A stretch of DNA of 64,000 nt, taken from NCBI RefSeq assembly GCF_030012525.1, contig NZ_CP124855.1:1736001-1800000 (forward strand), given 5' to 3'. Made by a program: the position numbers and the translations under genes. This stretch comes from Chryseobacterium gotjawalense. Lineage in GTDB: Bacteria; Bacteroidota; Bacteroidia; Flavobacteriales; Weeksellaceae. Below the pieces are notes generated by a model. It did no database searches. It saw only the letters and a program-made list of their open reading frames with translations, and had not been told where the DNA came from. Below are positions 25,149 to 34,777 of the stretch, piece by piece (the stretch's first letter is position 1; the number at the start of each line of letters is the position of its first letter).

Positions 25149-26042
25149 TTATCCTTCAATTATATCTTTCAGGTACGGAAGTCCGCTTTGGGAACCTCTG
25201 TTTTTGGTTACTTTCAAAGAAACATCATTTCCGAATTTCACGCAGTCGTCGATATTATTCCGGTGACAAAGCGCGACCGCAAAACCTGCGGTAAAGGCAT
25301 CGCCCATACCCATTTTGTGAGATACAGAATCGTGATCATTCCGGTAATACTTCATTTCTGTACCATTGAAATAGGTTGTGGAATTGGTATCATCGCGGAC
25401 AAATAATTTATTCGGATATTTTCTTAAAATCTGTTCTCTAGGCTCATCACCAAAAATAATTGATAATTCACTGCTTTTGGCAACGATGAAAGAGGCGGTC
25501 TCAATCACTTCAGAAGAAAGGTGTTTGGCAGGAGAAGCGTAAATCCCCAATTTCTTATCATTTTTCTTCACCAATTGCGCAGTGTACTCTACAACGTCCA
25601 TCGGAATTTCAAGCTGAATTAAAACCAGATCGGCGGTAGTAAAAAGCTTTTCAGCTTCCTGAACGTGTTTTGGCTGTAAGCAATAATTCGATGCGGGAAC
25701 AACGACAATGGAATTAATTCCTTTAGCTGCAACGACGTAAGCGGTTCCTGTCGGAGCGTCTTCAATTTCGACAACATAGCTGACATTTACCCCTTCATCC
25801 ACTAAATTGCGGAAAATCTGCTGGCCAAATGGATCCATTCCGACTGCTCCAATAAAATAAACGCTGGCTCCCAATCTGGAAGTTGCGACTGCCTGATTGG
25901 CTCCTTTTCCACCAAAAAAACTTTCTGATTTTTCAGCCATAACCGTTTCATTAGGCTGTGGAATATGTGCGGTGTTCAAAACTAAATCGATAGATGAACT
26001 GCCAATTACAATAATTTTCGGTTGCTCGGAAGTGATATTCAT
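25149..26042 (-). CDS. rbsK: PfkB-family sugar kinase, probable ribokinase
   Basis: The 297-residue protein has the substrate-binding glycines GGKGANQAVATSRLGA (about residues 43-58) and the catalytic base region GMGDAFTAGFAVAL (Asp about 254). It probably phosphorylates ribose. The length and N-terminal IIVIGSSSIDLVLNT are typical of ribokinase, but other PfkB substrates are possible since no ribose transporter or pentose gene is adjacent. It is 62 nt downstream of the DUF4241 gene on the same strand. Confidence 0.85.
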   Translation of the reverse strand: MNITSEQPKIIVIGSSSIDLVLNTAHIPQPNETVMAEKSESFFGGKGANQAVATSRLGASVYFIGAVGMDPFGQQIFRNLVDEGVNVSYVVEIEDAPTGTAYVVAAKGINSIVVVPASNYCLQPKHVQEAEKLFTTADLVLIQLEIPMDVVEYTAQLVKKNDKKLGIYASPAKHLSSEVIETASFIVAKSSELSIIFGDEPREQILRKYPNKLFVRDDTNSTTYFNGTEMKYYRNDHDSVSHKMGMGDAFTAGFAVALCHRNNIDDCVKFGNDVSLKVTKNRGSQSGLPYLKDIIEG

Positions 26043-26103
26043 TGTGCTGATAACTTATCTTTCAAATGTACTTAAATATAGAATGATTAGGAAATATTAC
26101 ATC

Positions 26104-26739
26104 CTAATTAATTTCTACAAATTCAGAAACGACTTTTACAGGATTGTTATTTCGGTCAAATCCTATATAACTTGCATAAAAACCTTCACCATAACCCGTT
26201 TCAAAAGCGAACAGATTTCCCGGTTTTTTTTCGTTTGGCTTTAGAAAAGCGTACTGATTGACAGCGCCTTCTTCCTGAAAAAAATGCTCATGAAAAAACT
26301 CTTCATAAATCCCCATAAAATCGTCTCCTTTTCTTTTGAACAAATGCTGTTCCAGAAGATTCAGATTTTGCTGGGTTTCGAAATCCATTAAACATCCCAT
26401 CCCACTTTCTACGGGAAAACCAAAGATTTCTTCTTCCTGTAAATCATCTATATTCTGACCTTCAGAAGTTGCGAGCTTCCAATCTGTAATTTCTGAATCA
26501 CTGAAAACGATTTCTACATAAGCGATGCAACTGCTTTCGATCTCTTTATGAACCAAAACCGAAAAATCCCCTTTAGGAAAATCCGTGGTAAAAACCGGCA
26601 TTTCGCTGGTAATCAAAGGATCGCAAATCACCAGCTTCCCACTTGTAAGCGTAATATTTCCTGCGTCGAAAGTCTCAATCAAAGGACTTTCTATAAAATT
26701 TCTGGTGAAAAGTTTTTTGATATTTTCGATGTGGTTCAT
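26104..26739 (-). CDS. DUF4241 domain protein
   Basis: The 211-residue protein matches DUF4241 by its GNITLTSGKLVICDPL start region, the FPVESGMGCLMDFET central motif and the C-terminal FETGYGEGFYASYIGFDRNN segment. Its function is unknown. The ATG overlaps the valS stop by 4 nt (ATGA), so it is translated from the same transcript as the essential valS gene. Confidence 0.85.
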   Translation of the reverse strand: MNHIENIKKLFTRNFIESPLIETFDAGNITLTSGKLVICDPLITSEMPVFTTDFPKGDFSVLVHKEIESSCIAYVEIVFSDSEITDWKLATSEGQNIDDLQEEEIFGFPVESGMGCLMDFETQQNLNLLEQHLFKRKGDDFMGIYEEFFHEHFFQEEGAVNQYAFLKPNEKKPGNLFAFETGYGEGFYASYIGFDRNNNPVKVVSEFVEIN

Positions 26740-29357
26740 GATAGTGTTTTCAGTTTTTCTTCGAGGAGGATTAATTTATCCTGCGCATCTTTTTTCTTTT
26801 TCAATTCATTATCTACCACCTGCTGCGGCGCTCCTGCCATGAATTTTTCGTTGGATAATTTTTTATCTACAGACATCATGAATCCTTTCAGATATTTGAT
26901 TTCTTCTTCTGTTTTTATTTTCTCTTCTCCTAAATCTAAGTTTTCACTTAACGGAATTGAAACTTCTGTTCCTCCGATTAAGAATGAGAAAGTAGGTTTA
27001 TCTGTTTTTTCAGCAAAATGGATTTGTTCAATATTCGCCAGTTTCTTTACTAAATTCACATTGTCAAAAGAAGCGGCATTGGTGAAAACTTCAACACTTT
27101 CACGTGGCGAAATCCCTTTGCTCTGACGGTAATTTCTAACGCCGGAAATCAATTCTTTCGAAACTTCAAACTGTTTGATCACCTCTGAATTATAAGACTG
27201 TACTTTTCTTTGCTGCGCAATTACCAACGCATTTTCTACCGTTCTTTCAGAAATATTCTGCCATAATTCTTCGGATAAAAATGGCATGAACGGGTGCAGT
27301 AATTTCATTAATTCTTCAAAATACTGAATCGTCTGATCATAAACTTCCGTAGAAATCGGTTCACCAAAATTAGGTTTAATGGCTTCTAAATACCAGGAAC
27401 AGAAATCGTCCCAGATTAATTTATACACCAAATGCAAAGCATCAGAAATACGGAATTTTTCAAATTGATCTGCAATTTCAGCAATGGTTTTATCCATTTG
27501 ATTTCCGAACCAGGCGATTGCCTGTTGATCTGCCTCATTCGCTTTTATCGAATCCTCTTTTTTCCAGCCTTGAATTAATTTATTTGAATTCCAGATTTTG
27601 GTGGCAAAATTCCTTCCCTGCAACATTAAATCCTCATCAAAAAGCAAATCGTTTCCTGCAGCCGAACTCAACAAAATCCCGACCCGAACACCGTCTGCTC
27701 CGTATTTCTCCATCAGCTCAATTGGATCTGGAGAATTCCCGAGTGATTTTGACATTTTGCGTCTTTGCTTATCACGGACAATTCCAGTGAAATAAACATT
27801 TTTAAAGGGAACCTCTTTTCTATATTCAATTCCCGCCATAATCATCCGGGCGACCCAGAAAAAGATAATATCCGGACCGGTCACCAAATCAGAAGTTGGA
27901 TAATAATAATTGATATCTTTATTTTCAGGATCCGTAAGTCCGTCGAAAACCGACATTGGCCACAACCAGGAAGAGAACCAGGTGTCGAGCGCGTCTTCAT
28001 CCTGACGAAGATCTGATATTTGAAGATTTGAGATTTGAGACTTTTCTTTGGCAAGAGATAAAGCATCTTCGATGGTTTCTGCCACGACGAAATCATTTTC
28101 ACCCTGACCATAAAAATAAGCCGGAATCTGTTGTCCCCACCAAAGCTGTCTTGAAATATTCCAGTCGCGGATATTTTCCATCCAGTGTTTGTAGGTATTT
28201 TTGAATTTTTCCGGGTGAAATTTCACCTCATCATTCATCACTACCTCCAAAGCGGGTTTTGCCATTTCCGACATTTTCAAAAACCACTGAACAGAAACTT
28301 TCGGTTCGATAACCGCTCCTGTTCTTTCAGATGTTCCTACTTTATTTACGTAATCTTCTGCTTTTAACAAAAGATCATTTTGCTCTAATTCTTTTACGAT
28401 TTCTTTACGAACGACGAATCTGTTTTTACCAGCGTAATGCAAACCATGTTCATTCAAATTGGCATCATCATCCAAAGAATCGATCATTGGTAACTGATGA
28501 CGCTTTCCGATTTCATAGTCATTGGTATCATGAGCCGGTGTAATTTTCAACGCTCCGGTTCCGAATTCGATATCCACATAATCATCTTCAATAATCGGAA
28601 TCACGCGGTTTACGATCGGAACAATTACATTCTTCCCTTTTAAATGTGCATATCTTTCATCATTAGGATTGATACAAACTGCAGTATCACCGAAAATCGT
28701 TTCCGGACGTGTGGTCGCAACAGAAAGGAAATCTTCTGTGCCCTCGATTTTATATTTTAAATAAAACAGTTTTCCGTTTTGCTCTTTGAAAATAACCTCT
28801 TCATCAGAAATATTGGTCTTCGCTTCAGGATCCCAGTTTACCATTCGGTATCCTCTGTAAATCAATCCTTTATTATACAAATCGACAAACGACTTCACCA
28901 CCTGCTGTGAAAGTTTTGGCTCCATCGTGAAACGGGTGCGCTCCCAATCACAGGAACAACCTAATTTTTTCAACTGCTCCAAAATGGTTCCGCCATATTT
29001 GTCAGTCCAGTCCCACGCATGTTTTAGAAATTCTTCGCGGGAAATATCTGCTTTATTGATTCCTTCTTCTTTCAGTTTCGCCACTACCTTCGCTTCCGTC
29101 GCAATCGATGCATGGTCAGTTCCCGGAACCCAGCATGCATTAAACCCCTGCATTCTGGCTCTTCGAATCAAAATATCCTGAATGGTATTGTTCAGCATGT
29201 GACCCATGTGAAGAATCCCTGTGACATTGGGTGGCGGAATCACAATCGTGTAAGGAGGTTTTTCGTTTGGTTCGGAATGAAAATAATTATGTTTTAGCCA
29301 GAAATCATACCATTTCTGTTCTGTTTCCTGGGGCGTATATTTCTCTGAAATCTGCAT
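26736..29357 (-). CDS. valS: Valyl-tRNA synthetase
   Basis: The 873-residue class I synthetase charges tRNA-Val. The HIGH motif appears as GILHMGHML (His50 to His53), the CP1 editing domain includes TTRPETIFGDTAV, and KMSKS is in DKQRRKMSKSLGNSPDP near residue 540. An anticodon-binding domain and the C-terminal coiled coil (EEEIKYLKGFMMSVDKKLSN) follow. Length is normal. The 4-nt overlapping DUF4241 gene follows it. Confidence 0.97.
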   Translation of the reverse strand: MQISEKYTPQETEQKWYDFWLKHNYFHSEPNEKPPYTIVIPPPNVTGILHMGHMLNNTIQDILIRRARMQGFNACWVPGTDHASIATEAKVVAKLKEEGINKADISREEFLKHAWDWTDKYGGTILEQLKKLGCSCDWERTRFTMEPKLSQQVVKSFVDLYNKGLIYRGYRMVNWDPEAKTNISDEEVIFKEQNGKLFYLKYKIEGTEDFLSVATTRPETIFGDTAVCINPNDERYAHLKGKNVIVPIVNRVIPIIEDDYVDIEFGTGALKITPAHDTNDYEIGKRHQLPMIDSLDDDANLNEHGLHYAGKNRFVVRKEIVKELEQNDLLLKAEDYVNKVGTSERTGAVIEPKVSVQWFLKMSEMAKPALEVVMNDEVKFHPEKFKNTYKHWMENIRDWNISRQLWWGQQIPAYFYGQGENDFVVAETIEDALSLAKEKSQISNLQISDLRQDEDALDTWFSSWLWPMSVFDGLTDPENKDINYYYPTSDLVTGPDIIFFWVARMIMAGIEYRKEVPFKNVYFTGIVRDKQRRKMSKSLGNSPDPIELMEKYGADGVRVGILLSSAAGNDLLFDEDLMLQGRNFATKIWNSNKLIQGWKKEDSIKANEADQQAIAWFGNQMDKTIAEIADQFEKFRISDALHLVYKLIWDDFCSWYLEAIKPNFGEPISTEVYDQTIQYFEELMKLLHPFMPFLSEELWQNISERTVENALVIAQQRKVQSYNSEVIKQFEVSKELISGVRNYRQSKGISPRESVEVFTNAASFDNVNLVKKLANIEQIHFAEKTDKPTFSFLIGGTEVSIPLSENLDLGEEKIKTEEEIKYLKGFMMSVDKKLSNEKFMAGAPQQVVDNELKKKKDAQDKLILLEEKLKTLS

Positions 29358-29483
29358 ATATAAAATCTTTGGCTTAATAGTTGCAAAAATAGGGAAATAA
29401 AGAAAATTGACCGTACTATTAAAATAATTTTTAACTTTGTTTGTTAAATTTAATCAAAAAACCAATTACTAAAAAATTAAAAA

Positions 29484-29972
29484 ATGAAAAAAATCTTCGC
29501 AGGCGTATTTTTAGCCGTAACTTTTGCATTGGCATCAGCACAAACTATTTCTTTTGACAAAACAGTTTACGAATATGGGAATGTTCCAGTTGGCGCTGAC
29601 GGCCACAGAGTTTTCATCATTAAAAACACAGGAGACAAACCTCTTATTATTTCGAGAACGCAGGCATCTTGTGGCTGTACAACTCCTGAGGTCACAAAAG
29701 ACCCAATCATGCCGGGAAAAACCGCTGAATTAAAAGTAGGTTACGACACCAAAATCGTAGGACCTTTCACAAAAATCATTGAAGTATATTCCAATGATGC
29801 TGAAAACAGCAGATCTGTAATCACCATTAAAGGAAATGTAGGTGAGGCATCAGCTACGATTGCTCCGCAAACAGCGATTAAAGCAGAAGCTAAATTGATG
29901 AGTGCTCCACAAACGATGAAAGTTGTTCCTGCAGCCAAAAAAGCAACGGCCAGAAAATTACAGGCACTGTAA
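29484..29972 (+). CDS. Secreted DUF1573 protein
   Basis: The 162-residue protein begins with a signal peptide ending ALASAQT, followed by a single immunoglobulin-like DUF1573 domain with FDKTVYEYGNVPVGADG, NTGDKPLIISRTQASCGCTTPE and the C-terminal KGNVGE. The CGCT cysteine pair is the family signature. A Lys/Ala-rich tail follows. Function unknown; it is likely exported to the periplasm or surface. A TAACTTTG -7 box lies at 29432-29439. Confidence 0.88.
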   Translation: MKKIFAGVFLAVTFALASAQTISFDKTVYEYGNVPVGADGHRVFIIKNTGDKPLIISRTQASCGCTTPEVTKDPIMPGKTAELKVGYDTKIVGPFTKIIEVYSNDAENSRSVITIKGNVGEASATIAPQTAIKAEAKLMSAPQTMKVVPAAKKATARKLQAL

Positions 29973-30050
29973 TTTGTGCTAACAAATAAAAATCTAAAAT
30001 CATTTCAGCATTGAAATGATTTTTTTTATTTTAGTGGAAATATTACAACA

Positions 30051-30920
30051 ATGGATTTAGATTTTACTGATAATTTCATCGTGAACGGAAAATTCTCTCT
30101 CAAAGATTTTCCAACAGAATACGAGGGAAAACTCTCGAAAGACGCTGCAAAAAAAATGCTGGCAAAGGAGAAAGAAAAGCTCCGCGAACTTCAGGAACGG
30201 TTGTATAGTGATGGCAGCAAATCTATACTGATTGTTTTGCAAGCGATGGATGCAGCCGGAAAAGATTCGCTGATCAAGCATGTTTTTGGTGGCGTAAATC
30301 CGCAGGGTTGTACAGTAACCAGTTTCAAAACGCCAAACGATAAAGAATATGCCCATGATTTCCTGTGGAGACATTATATCGCACTGCCCGAAAAAGGAAA
30401 AATCGGCATTTTCAACAGAAGCCATTACGAAAGTGTCTTGGTCTGCAAAGTTCATCCCGAATATAATCTGAGTGAAAAAGTCTGGAAATCAGTGGATGAT
30501 TTTGATAACGAATTCTGGGAAAACCGCTACAGAAGCATTAGAAACTTTGAAAAAACTTTAGCCGAAAACGGAACGACGATTATTAAAATATTTTTGAACG
30601 TTTCCCAAAAAGAACAGAAAAAAAGATTCCTCGAACGGATTGACAATCCCACCAAAAACTGGAAATTCGCCGCAGGAGATTTACCCGAACGCGCCCTGTG
30701 GAATAATTACATGTCTGCATACGAAGAAGCCATCAACGAAACCTCAAAAGATTATGCGCCATGGTACGTGCTTCCGGCTGACCACAAATGGTTTACAAGA
30801 GTGGCTGCCATTCAGATTATTATCGATGCAATGGAAAAAATGAATTTACAATATCCCACCCTTTCAGAAAATCAAACAACCGAGTTAGCAGATGCGAAGA
30901 AGCAGATGAAAAGTGAATAG
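30051..30920 (+). CDS. Polyphosphate kinase 2 family protein
   Basis: The 289-residue PPK2 has a Walker A-like AMDAAGKDS (residues 65-73), the Walker B-like FNRSHYESV (121-129) and the lid-region RFLERIDNPTKNWKFAAGDLPERALW. It transfers phosphate between polyphosphate and nucleotides; class I to III assignment is not made here. The stop codon is followed within 14 nt by a seven-copy heptamer array (30934-30982). Confidence 0.93.
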   Translation: MDLDFTDNFIVNGKFSLKDFPTEYEGKLSKDAAKKMLAKEKEKLRELQERLYSDGSKSILIVLQAMDAAGKDSLIKHVFGGVNPQGCTVTSFKTPNDKEYAHDFLWRHYIALPEKGKIGIFNRSHYESVLVCKVHPEYNLSEKVWKSVDDFDNEFWENRYRSIRNFEKTLAENGTTIIKIFLNVSQKEQKKRFLERIDNPTKNWKFAAGDLPERALWNNYMSAYEEAINETSKDYAPWYVLPADHKWFTRVAAIQIIIDAMEKMNLQYPTLSENQTTELADAKKQMKSE

Positions 30921-30933
30921 CAATGGTGTCAAT

Positions 30934-30982
30934 GGTGAATAGTGAATGGTGAATGGTGAATGGTGAATGGTGAATGGTGAAT
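30934..30982. repeat. Seven-copy heptamer tandem repeat (RGTGAAT)
   Basis: Seven directly adjacent 7-bp units occur: GGTGAAT, AGTGAAT, then five more GGTGAAT. It lies 13 nt after the PPK2 stop codon. Six of seven units are identical, which suggests recent slippage. No hairpin or gene is seen in it. Confidence 0.9.
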
Positions 30983-31069
30983 TTATCGAAAAATACAGGA
31001 TCCATTTTAAACCGGTGAATTTTTAAATAGTTGTTTTCATATTTGTTTTGAAAAATGAAAACAAAATGA

Positions 31070-31099
31070 AAAAAGCAGAAACCTCAACTTCTGCTTTTT
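31070..31099 (-). terminator. Terminator of rnpB
   Basis: AAAAAGCAGAA and TTCTGCTTTTT form an 11-bp stem with an 8-nt loop; on the minus strand it ends in a T-rich run. It lies just beyond the 3' end of the RNase P RNA. Confidence 0.85.
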
Positions 31100-31113
31100 C
31101 AATTTTTAAAAAA

Positions 31114-31447
31114 CCCACAAGAAAAACTATAAGCCGGATTCTGTACTTTGACCGAAGTCAAAATGCCTGTTATTTATCTACGCTTTACATTGCTGCAAAA
31201 CTTTTGCTGTTTACCCCTCGGTTTTTGGAGCGAGCCACTCCTATTTTCATTGCTGAAAAAATCCGATATACTTAACATTGCACCGCAAAGAGTTTACCTG
31301 GTTTCACTATAAATTAATATACATACTTTCTGTTGCACTGGTCCTGATCTCGCGACCGACGGATGTTATCCGCTTTGCTGCTCTATGGTGTCCGGACTTT
31401 CCTACCCCCAACGAATCGGGAATCAACAAGCCGTTTTTCTTGTGGGC
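31114..31447 (-). ncRNA. rnpB: RNase P RNA
   Basis: The minus strand reads the universal RNase P core: GGAAAGTCCGGACACCATAG near the 5' end, AGGGGTAAAC-type and GTGAAACCAGGTAAAC segments in the middle, and AGAATCCGGCTTATAG near the 3' end. The termini pair perfectly in P1 (CCCACAAGAAAAAC with GTTTTTCTTGTGGG). It is the catalytic subunit that matures tRNA 5' ends. A TATCTTTG promoter box ends three nt before the 5' end, and a strong terminator follows. Open frames drawn across it are artefacts. Confidence 0.97.
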
Positions 31448-31449
31448 AA

Positions 31450-31457
31450 CAAAGATA
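31450..31457 (-). promoter_or_regulatory. -7 promoter box of rnpB
   Basis: TATCTTTG on the minus strand matches TAnnTTTG exactly and lies immediately upstream of the deduced RNase P RNA 5' end. It provides an internal ruler: transcription starts within roughly 3-5 nt after the box. A clear -33 element was not seen. Confidence 0.65.
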
Positions 31458-31528
31458 CATAAAGTTGAAAATTTACAGTAACATTTTTTTGGAAAGAAAT
31501 TTGCTATTACGACACCTTGAATTATTGG

Positions 31529-31536
31529 TATATTTG
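31529..31536 (+). promoter_or_regulatory. -7 promoter box 4 nt upstream of the mscS start
   Basis: TATATTTG matches TAnnTTTG and ends 4 nt before the ATG at 31541, so transcription would begin at or within the start codon. No convincing -33 element at the usual spacing was seen. Confidence 0.5.
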
Positions 31537-31540
31537 AATT

Positions 31541-32356
31541 ATGAATTATTATGAAATCATTATGTCTGTGCTCGATCGCTGGTACACAAGCTTTGCACAG
31601 GCGACCCCTAAACTTGCGGTCGGAATTTTAGTATTCCTGCTCTTTTTAGCGCTGAGCACCTACCTGAGCAAGATATCGGTAAGGATTTTTCAGAAGTTCT
31701 TCCCAAAAAACAACAACAGTTCAATTGTTACTTTAATTAAAGTCTTTAAATTTTTAATTATTCTTTCGGGTGCATTTATCTCTTTTGAAATAATGGGATT
31801 GGGCGGATTTATTCTAAAATTCATCGGGAGTTTGGGAGTTGCGGGTGTTGTGGCCGGTGTTGCTTTGAAAGATTTAGTATCCTCCATGTTTTCCGGAGCG
31901 CTGGTCGGGATCGATAAATCTTTTGCCGATGGCGACTATGTTTCCATTAAAGACGTAACCGGTGTGGTAGAAAAAATCGGATTTTTGACTACGAAGATTA
32001 TTACAGACGATGGGAAAAAAGTCTTCGTGCCTAACCAATTAATTTTCAGTGCACCCTTTACCAATTATTCATCTTCCGGACAGCGAAAAGTTTTTCTGGA
32101 ATTGCAGGTGGCCGGCAGTCAGGACTTAGAAAAAACAAGAGAGATTATTCTAGATCAAATCAAAAGTTTTGATTTCACAGACCATATTGAAGAATCGCAG
32201 GTTATCATCTTAAAACAGTCCTTGGGTATTTTCTATTTTCATGCCCGATTTTTCATGAAAAGTGGCGAAAACATTATGAAAATAAAGAGTAACGCATTAC
32301 GGATACTGAAAAACAAACTGGAAGAAGACGGCATCAAACTTTCAAATGCAGATTGA
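31541..32356 (+). CDS. Small mechanosensitive channel (MscS family)
   Basis: The 271-residue protein has three N-terminal transmembrane helices (about residues 22-45, 66-86, 93-120), with the pore-lining TM3 GFILKFIGSLGVAGVVAGVALKD rich in Gly/Ala, then the MscS beta domain (GDYVSIKDVTGVVEKIGFLTTKI, VFVPNQLIFSAPFTNYS). It releases solutes on hypo-osmotic shock. A TATATTTG -7 box ends 4 nt before the first ATG (31541); a second in-frame ATG at 31562 is also possible. Confidence 0.93.
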   Translation: MNYYEIIMSVLDRWYTSFAQATPKLAVGILVFLLFLALSTYLSKISVRIFQKFFPKNNNSSIVTLIKVFKFLIILSGAFISFEIMGLGGFILKFIGSLGVAGVVAGVALKDLVSSMFSGALVGIDKSFADGDYVSIKDVTGVVEKIGFLTTKIITDDGKKVFVPNQLIFSAPFTNYSSSGQRKVFLELQVAGSQDLEKTREIILDQIKSFDFTDHIEESQVIILKQSLGIFYFHARFFMKSGENIMKIKSNALRILKNKLEEDGIKLSNAD

Positions 32357-32476
32357 CACAAGAATCTCATAGCTTTTAATTATCGAAATTTAAAAGGAAG
32401 AAGTCTATTTAATTTAAAAAAATTTCACAAATCAACTTTTAGTATATATTTGTATTGCATAAAAACTAAAAATTGA

Positions 32477-34108
32477 GTGAAAAAAATTCTATTCTTTTTT
32501 CTTTTCTCCAGCTTTTGCTTTGGACAAAACTGGAGTATTTCTTTTGCTGAAAGATCGTCGCTGATCAACGTGTTTAACAGTACTCACGGCGAAAACTGGA
32601 GTATAAAATGGGATTTAACCAAAGATCCTAAATTTTGGTACGGCATTAAAATCAAAAAAGGAAACGTAAGCGAAATTAATCTTCGTGGAAATGCCTTGAA
32701 AGGAAATTTCCCGGTTGCGGTTTCGGGTTTATCAAAACTCGAGAAACTCGATCTGAGTTCTAATCAATTATCTGGCGAAATTTCTACGGCGGTTTCAGGA
32801 TTAACTACTTTAACCCGTCTGGATATAAGCAATAACCGTTTTTCCGGGGATCCGACTGCGGCTCTTTTACCACTTTCGCAACTTCAGGAAATGTCACTCG
32901 GAAACAATACATTTGTTTTTGCAGATATCGAAACGTTCCTGCAAAATTTTCAGGATGTGGAAATTCTGGATTTAGCACATATTGGTTTAAACGCAGTTCC
33001 ACAAAAGATTTCCACTTTAACGAAGCTCAAATCTTTGAATTTAAGCAACAATTCGATTTCTCAAAAATTCAATTATCTTTCAACATTAATCACTTTAAAA
33101 GAATTAAATCTTTCAGGAAATCAGTTAACGAAAATACCCACAGAATTATCCACGCTTAATCAATTAAACAGTCTGGATTTAAGCAACAATACCATCTCAC
33201 CTAATTTCACCGCGGCTTTAGCGCAATTAGAAAATTTAGAATGGTTGTCTTTTGCAGGAAACCAGATGATGAATTTCCCAGCGCAACTTTCACAATTAAC
33301 ACAGTTAATTCATTTGAATTTCTCTGATAATAAAATTTCGGGCGGATTCGAAAATTTAGCAGGTTTGCAAAACTTAGAACAGATTTATCTGGATAAAAAT
33401 CTTATTTCGGGCACATTCCCAAGTGCGCTTCTTCAGTTAAAAAAACTGCAAATGCTGTCGCTCAATAACAATCAGCTGTCGGGTGAAATACCGGAAACTA
33501 TTCCCGCACTCACTTTTATAGACAACAACCGATTTACAAAGCAGGATATCAGAACATTTTTATTGAAAAATAAATCACTGGCAGATTTCAGCTATTCACC
33601 ACAAAGATATGACGAGGCGAAAACTGTTTTTGCAGGCATTGGAAATGCAGCGGCTTTACCGCAATCGCTTTCAGGAAATGATTACCAATATTCCTGGTTT
33701 AAAAACTTAGATCAGAAAACTCTGCTTAATTCAGAAAAATATTTCATTAGCAATGTTGCAAAGGAAGATTTTACGGATTATACTTGCGAAGCCTATTTTT
33801 TCGAAGTCCTTCCAAAAGAACTGATGGAAATTTCTTTCTTTCGGGAACCAGTCACTTTGGCAATAGAACTGTCCACCGCCGAAGTTAAAACAGATTTAAC
33901 CGTTTTCCCGAATCCGGCGAAAGATTTCATTAACATCAAAACCACCAAGCTCGAAATTGAAAAAGTATTTATTTTTGATTTAAGCGGAAAATTAATTATA
34001 ACTGACAAATCGAAAAGAATCGACATCAGCCTTTTACCATCGGCAACTTATATCATTTCAATTAAAACTTCTGATGGCTTGAAATCGTTTAAATTCATTA
34101 AACTTTAA
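32477..34108 (+). CDS. Secreted leucine-rich-repeat protein with T9SS sorting domain
   Basis: The 543-residue protein starts at GTG with a signal peptide (KKILFFFLFSSFCFGQ). About a dozen leucine-rich repeats follow (LEKLDLSSNQLSGEI, LKSLNLSNNSIS, LKELNLSGNQLTKIP and similar) to about residue 350. A linker and a type A C-terminal domain starting at VFPNPAKDFINIKTTKLEIE and ending SFKFIKL complete it. The tail directs export by the type IX secretion system, so it is secreted or surface-attached. LRRs suggest protein or polysaccharide binding; no ligand is known. Confidence 0.93.
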   Translation: MKKILFFFLFSSFCFGQNWSISFAERSSLINVFNSTHGENWSIKWDLTKDPKFWYGIKIKKGNVSEINLRGNALKGNFPVAVSGLSKLEKLDLSSNQLSGEISTAVSGLTTLTRLDISNNRFSGDPTAALLPLSQLQEMSLGNNTFVFADIETFLQNFQDVEILDLAHIGLNAVPQKISTLTKLKSLNLSNNSISQKFNYLSTLITLKELNLSGNQLTKIPTELSTLNQLNSLDLSNNTISPNFTAALAQLENLEWLSFAGNQMMNFPAQLSQLTQLIHLNFSDNKISGGFENLAGLQNLEQIYLDKNLISGTFPSALLQLKKLQMLSLNNNQLSGEIPETIPALTFIDNNRFTKQDIRTFLLKNKSLADFSYSPQRYDEAKTVFAGIGNAAALPQSLSGNDYQYSWFKNLDQKTLLNSEKYFISNVAKEDFTDYTCEAYFFEVLPKELMEISFFREPVTLAIELSTAEVKTDLTVFPNPAKDFINIKTTKLEIEKVFIFDLSGKLIITDKSKRIDISLLPSATYIISIKTSDGLKSFKFIKL

Positions 34109-34185
34109 TAGAAAGCCACAATTGATAAAATAAACACGATAGTTTTTGTAAATCGCCAGAAATAGGAAAACCCTTTTACAATCAG

Positions 34186-34193
34186 TATATTTG
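34186..34193 (+). promoter_or_regulatory. -7 promoter box of dps
   Basis: TATATTTG matches TAnnTTTG and ends 16 nt before the dps start codon. The -33 element is not clear. Confidence 0.5.
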
Positions 34194-34209
34194 AGTTTAA
34201 ATAAAGATT

Positions 34210-34686
34210 ATGAACAATTCAAAAATTATCGGTTTAGACGAAACCGACTGTAAAAAAATTTCAGAAAAATTAAATGTTCTTTTAGCCGATTATTCTGTTT
34301 TTTATCAAAATACGAGGGGCGCACACTGGAATATTAAAGGAGATAAGTTTTTTACCCTTCATCCCAAATTTGAAGAACTCTACAATAATCTGGTTTTAAA
34401 AATAGATGAAATCGCAGAAAGAATTCTTACGCTGGGATCTACACCCAACCATAATTATTCGGATTATTTAACGCTTTCTACGATTAAAGAAAGTAAAGAA
34501 GTTTCCGATGCTGATAAAGCAGTAGAAAACATTTTAGCCTCCTTTAAAACTGTTATTGATTTGCAAAGGGAACTCTTAGATCTTACTGAAAAAGCGGGTG
34601 ATGAAGGAACCAATTCCCAGATGAGTGATTATATTACGGAGCAGGAAAAAGAAGTGTGGATGTACAACTCCTATCTCGGAAAATAA
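34210..34686 (+). CDS. dps: Dps-type ferritin-like DNA protection protein
   Basis: The 158-residue protein has the ferroxidase motif H-WNIKGDKFFTLHPKFEELYNN (HWNIKG with downstream Asp/Glu) and the helix KIDEIAERILTLGSTP typical of Dps. It forms a dodecamer that binds iron and protects DNA in stress. Length is normal. A single gene with its own -7 box and terminator. Confidence 0.95.
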   Translation: MNNSKIIGLDETDCKKISEKLNVLLADYSVFYQNTRGAHWNIKGDKFFTLHPKFEELYNNLVLKIDEIAERILTLGSTPNHNYSDYLTLSTIKESKEVSDADKAVENILASFKTVIDLQRELLDLTEKAGDEGTNSQMSDYITEQEKEVWMYNSYLGK

Positions 34687-34711
34687 CGGTTAAAAAAATT
34701 ACCAACCGAAG

Positions 34712-34739
34712 AAATCGTCTTTTTAAAGGCGATTTTTGT
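34712..34739 (+). terminator. Terminator of dps
   Basis: AAATCGTCTTT and AAAGGCGATTT form an 11-bp stem (one G-T pair) with a 2-nt loop, followed by a T-rich stretch. Confidence 0.75.
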
Positions 34740-34777
34740 TTTTGAATTTTTACATTTGTTTGAATATATAATAAACC

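Noticed and set aside
31048-31481. Several 60-75 residue plus-strand open frames
   Set aside because: They lie antisense to the RNase P RNA, whose conserved core and P1 helix explain the sequence.
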